In this document: positions 62,638 through 64,000 of the stretch, one piece after another
How positions within the stretch are numbered: position 1 is the first letter of the stretch
Layout of the letters: each line of letters starts with the position of its first letter
Assembly: GCA_050747245.1 (NCBI GenBank)
Contig: JBOGNO010000005.1
Span: 62,001 to 126,000 of the forward strand
DNA from: JBOGNO01 sp050747245
Lineage (GTDB): Bacteria; Acidobacteriota; Terriglobia; Acidiferrales; UBA7541
Direction: 5' to 3'
DNA: 64,000 bases
Notes under the pieces: model-generated
The model's database searches: none
What the model was told of the DNA's origin: nothing
The model's input: only the letters and a program-made list of their open reading frames with translations
Program-made: the position numbers and the translations under genes

Positions 62638-63045
62638 CTAAATGCGCAGAACACTTGGGAAGTTACCGGCAGAAGGTAAGATGGCTTGCGCCTGAAACGG
62701 AAGATCGCGATGGGAGAAAATCACATTCGATTCGCGCAGTGGAAATGACACCACAATAGCTGGAGAAGATTGCACGGGAGAAATTTTCAACTCGCGCGCG
62801 GAGAAAATCATGTGCAGTGCGCTGTGCGGATGCGCGCCGCAATCGCGGCGTGGCAATTGCGATTGCGCCGGATGTTCCGCGGGAATGGTCGAATGACAAG
62901 AATCGCCGCTCGCAACCGGCTCCGCGCGATTCTCGACGGAAGCGCCTGACGCGAGATCGCAATTCAATTCGCACGCGAGCGAAAGTGCGCCGGAAAAAAA
63001 TAGAAGCAAAGCAAGATGTCCCGCGAGAGCACGCATCACGCTCAT
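62638..63045 (-). CDS. small exported Cys/His-containing protein of the copper operon
   Basis: A 135-residue protein with a signal peptide (about residues 1-25, ending LSLA, then CELNCDLA). Cysteines and histidines recur in the mature N-terminal half (CELNC, SCHST, RRDCGAHPHSALH), which could bind copper. No family recognised. Start uncertain between 63045 and 63036. It precedes the multicopper oxidase by about 100 bases on the same strand. Confidence 0.5.
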   Translation of the reverse strand: MSVMRALAGHLALLLFFSGALSLACELNCDLASGASVENRAEPVASGDSCHSTIPAEHPAQSQLPRRDCGAHPHSALHMIFSARELKISPVQSSPAIVVSFPLRESNVIFSHRDLPFQAQAILPSAGNFPSVLRI

Positions 63046-63327
63046 TAGACTGCCGCATGCGGCCAAATGTTGCAAGGAAGTTTCTTTCTCGCGCCACGAT
63101 TCGCCCGTCCATGCGGCCCTTTCCGTCGTTTGCATCGTCCTGTTTTTCGACGGGACGGGGATGGTCAAGGGCTATCTCACCCTGCGCAGCGGCAGCGCCC
63201 GGGTGCATCTCTGAGGCTTCCACGTTTTCTGGCCGCACGTCTCCGGCGATACACCCCTTTTCATGAAGATTTTCAGACTCCACTAGCCCACCTTCGCAAC
63301 TCGCGCGCTGGTTCCCAATTCGCATTT

Positions 63328-63412
63328 GTGTCTCGATTAGAATTTGTGATTTCCCTTTATTTTCAATAACTTAACTCCATTCTTGTTTCTGGGTGTGTCT
63401 CGATTAGAATTT
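63328..63412 (+). repeat. paired GTGTCTCGATTAGA repeat, copy B
   Basis: GTGTCTCGATTAGAATTT at 63328 and again at 63395, 67 bases apart. The spacer shares ATTCTTGTTTC and a G run with copy A at 35339-35424. Confidence 0.7.
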
Positions 63413-63510
63413 TGGATCCTGGGGGCTCGAGGCTGGATAGAGAATGGGCTGGAGCCCAGGTGCTCCCATTTGCGGGGGGCAAACTCTTTCCGCGCGCGAA
63501 TCGTGCATTT

Positions 63511-63592
63511 GTCCCGATTAGACTGATCTCCCGTTGTTTGTTTTCAATGAGTTGCATGCGTTTCTATTCGTAAGGGTGTCCCGATTAGAAAT
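63511..63592 (+). repeat. paired GTCCCGATTAGA repeat, copy C
   Basis: GTCCCGATTAGA at 63511 and 63578, again exactly 67 bases apart. The spacer shares TTTTCAAT and a following G-rich end with copy B, but is otherwise diverged. Confidence 0.65.
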
Positions 63593-64000
63593 TGCCTCCC
63601 CGCTGGAACTAGGAATGGCGGAATTTAACCCCCGTCTTGCTAAATTATTTGATTTCAGTAGGGTAAGTATAGCACAGATTAAGTATCAAGTCAAGTACCA
63701 AAACTAAGGATATTTGGAGAGATCCCTACATTCAGGATAAAAAGACGGAAGCGGGTCGGGATCATCCGTCCAACAGGCAGCTGAAGGGCGATGAATGAAG
63801 TTCCGGAGCGAGCCCAAACAAAACCCTCTCGCATGTTCGGCAGAGCATTGGGGACTCAAGAAAATTCTAGATCCCCGCATGCAAGACTTGCAAGTGGGTA
63901 CCCAGCGCGATATTTCATAAGCTAGCTCAAATAATATAAAGGCCAAAGTCAATTAAGGATTAGCATAACGGACTCCGATTGACACTTGAGAGTCGAAGGC

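Larger units (their letters stand above)
63046..64000. other. 955-base gene-free end of the window
   Basis: I see no convincing coding sequence or RNA gene. It holds two paired GTC(T/C)CGATTAGA repeats (63328-63412 and 63511-63592) and an AT-rich stretch (about 63640-63710). A frame at 63704-63952 (minus) is open but not protein-like. Confidence 0.5.

Noticed and set aside
63704..63952. 82-codon minus-strand frame
   Set aside because: No ribosome site, no recognisable motif and atypical composition.
1..64000. tRNA or rRNA genes
   Set aside because: I looked for T-loop-like GGTTCGA motifs in cloverleaf context and rRNA-like stretches and saw none that held up; a covariance search would settle it.

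Overview
The window looks like chromosomal DNA of an Acidobacteriota bacterium. The main clues are a secreted VWFA-related protein of the type largely confined to that phylum (40308-42020), many secreted proteins of unknown function, and a high-GC gene-dense layout. All family names below come from motif recognition by eye; no database search was run.

Layout. 1-2.8 kb: a MetE-like methyltransferase and two envelope proteins. 2.87-5.66 kb: a complete IS1595-type transposon, with 25-bp terminal inverted repeats and an 8-bp target duplication, carrying two passenger genes (a proteasome-fold Ntn-hydrolase-like protein and a membrane protein) facing the transposase. 6-9.3 kb: secreted unknown proteins, two of which share promoter, 245-nt leader and signal peptide. 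9.4-14.4 kb: GNAT acetyltransferase, ferritin-like diiron protein, exported MBL hydrolase, acyltransferase. 14.6-20.9 kb: gamma-glutamyltransferase, TIM-barrel isomerase, AsnRS, arginase, Ddl. 21.0-26.3 kb: an aldo/keto reductase, TetR, HlyD, ABC ATPase, ABC permease operon with a probable TetR operator. 26.3-28.6 kb: lipopolysaccharide heptose kinase, heptosyltransferase and Trm112-like protein. 28.8-33.6 kb: GH57 glucanotransferase, B3/4 protein, DUF309 protein, a CuA-type cupredoxin and a ferredoxin. 33.9-40.1 kb: paired small secreted proteins, a TlpA-like thioredoxin, MBL hydrolase, O-methyltransferase, proline dehydrogenase and thioredoxin reductase. 40.3-44.6 kb: the VWFA protein, a cation antiporter with an EIIA tail, and MscL with a zinc ribbon.

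44.7-49.9 kb is an FTR1/ABC iron-transport operon. Its ATPase is fused to a DtxR-type metal-sensing repressor domain, and its FTR1 permease is fused to a DUF2318 domain. 50.0-53.0 kb encodes a secretin-family protein interrupted by seven 49-residue FG-GAP/VCBS blades, i.e. a probable seven-bladed propeller inside a secretin. 53.0-59.4 kb is the conserved rimP-nusA-infB-DUF503-rbfA-truB translation operon. 59.6-63.0 kb is a copper operon (small Cys/His protein, multicopper oxidase, TolC-type channel) ending in a clear terminator. The last 950 bp hold no convincing gene, but contain two copies of an unusual paired repeat whose third copy lies at 35.3 kb.

The strongest candidates for something undescribed are the cargo-carrying IS1595 element, the propeller-in-secretin, the ATPase-DtxR fusion, the 67-bp-spaced paired repeat, and the conserved 245-nt leader.
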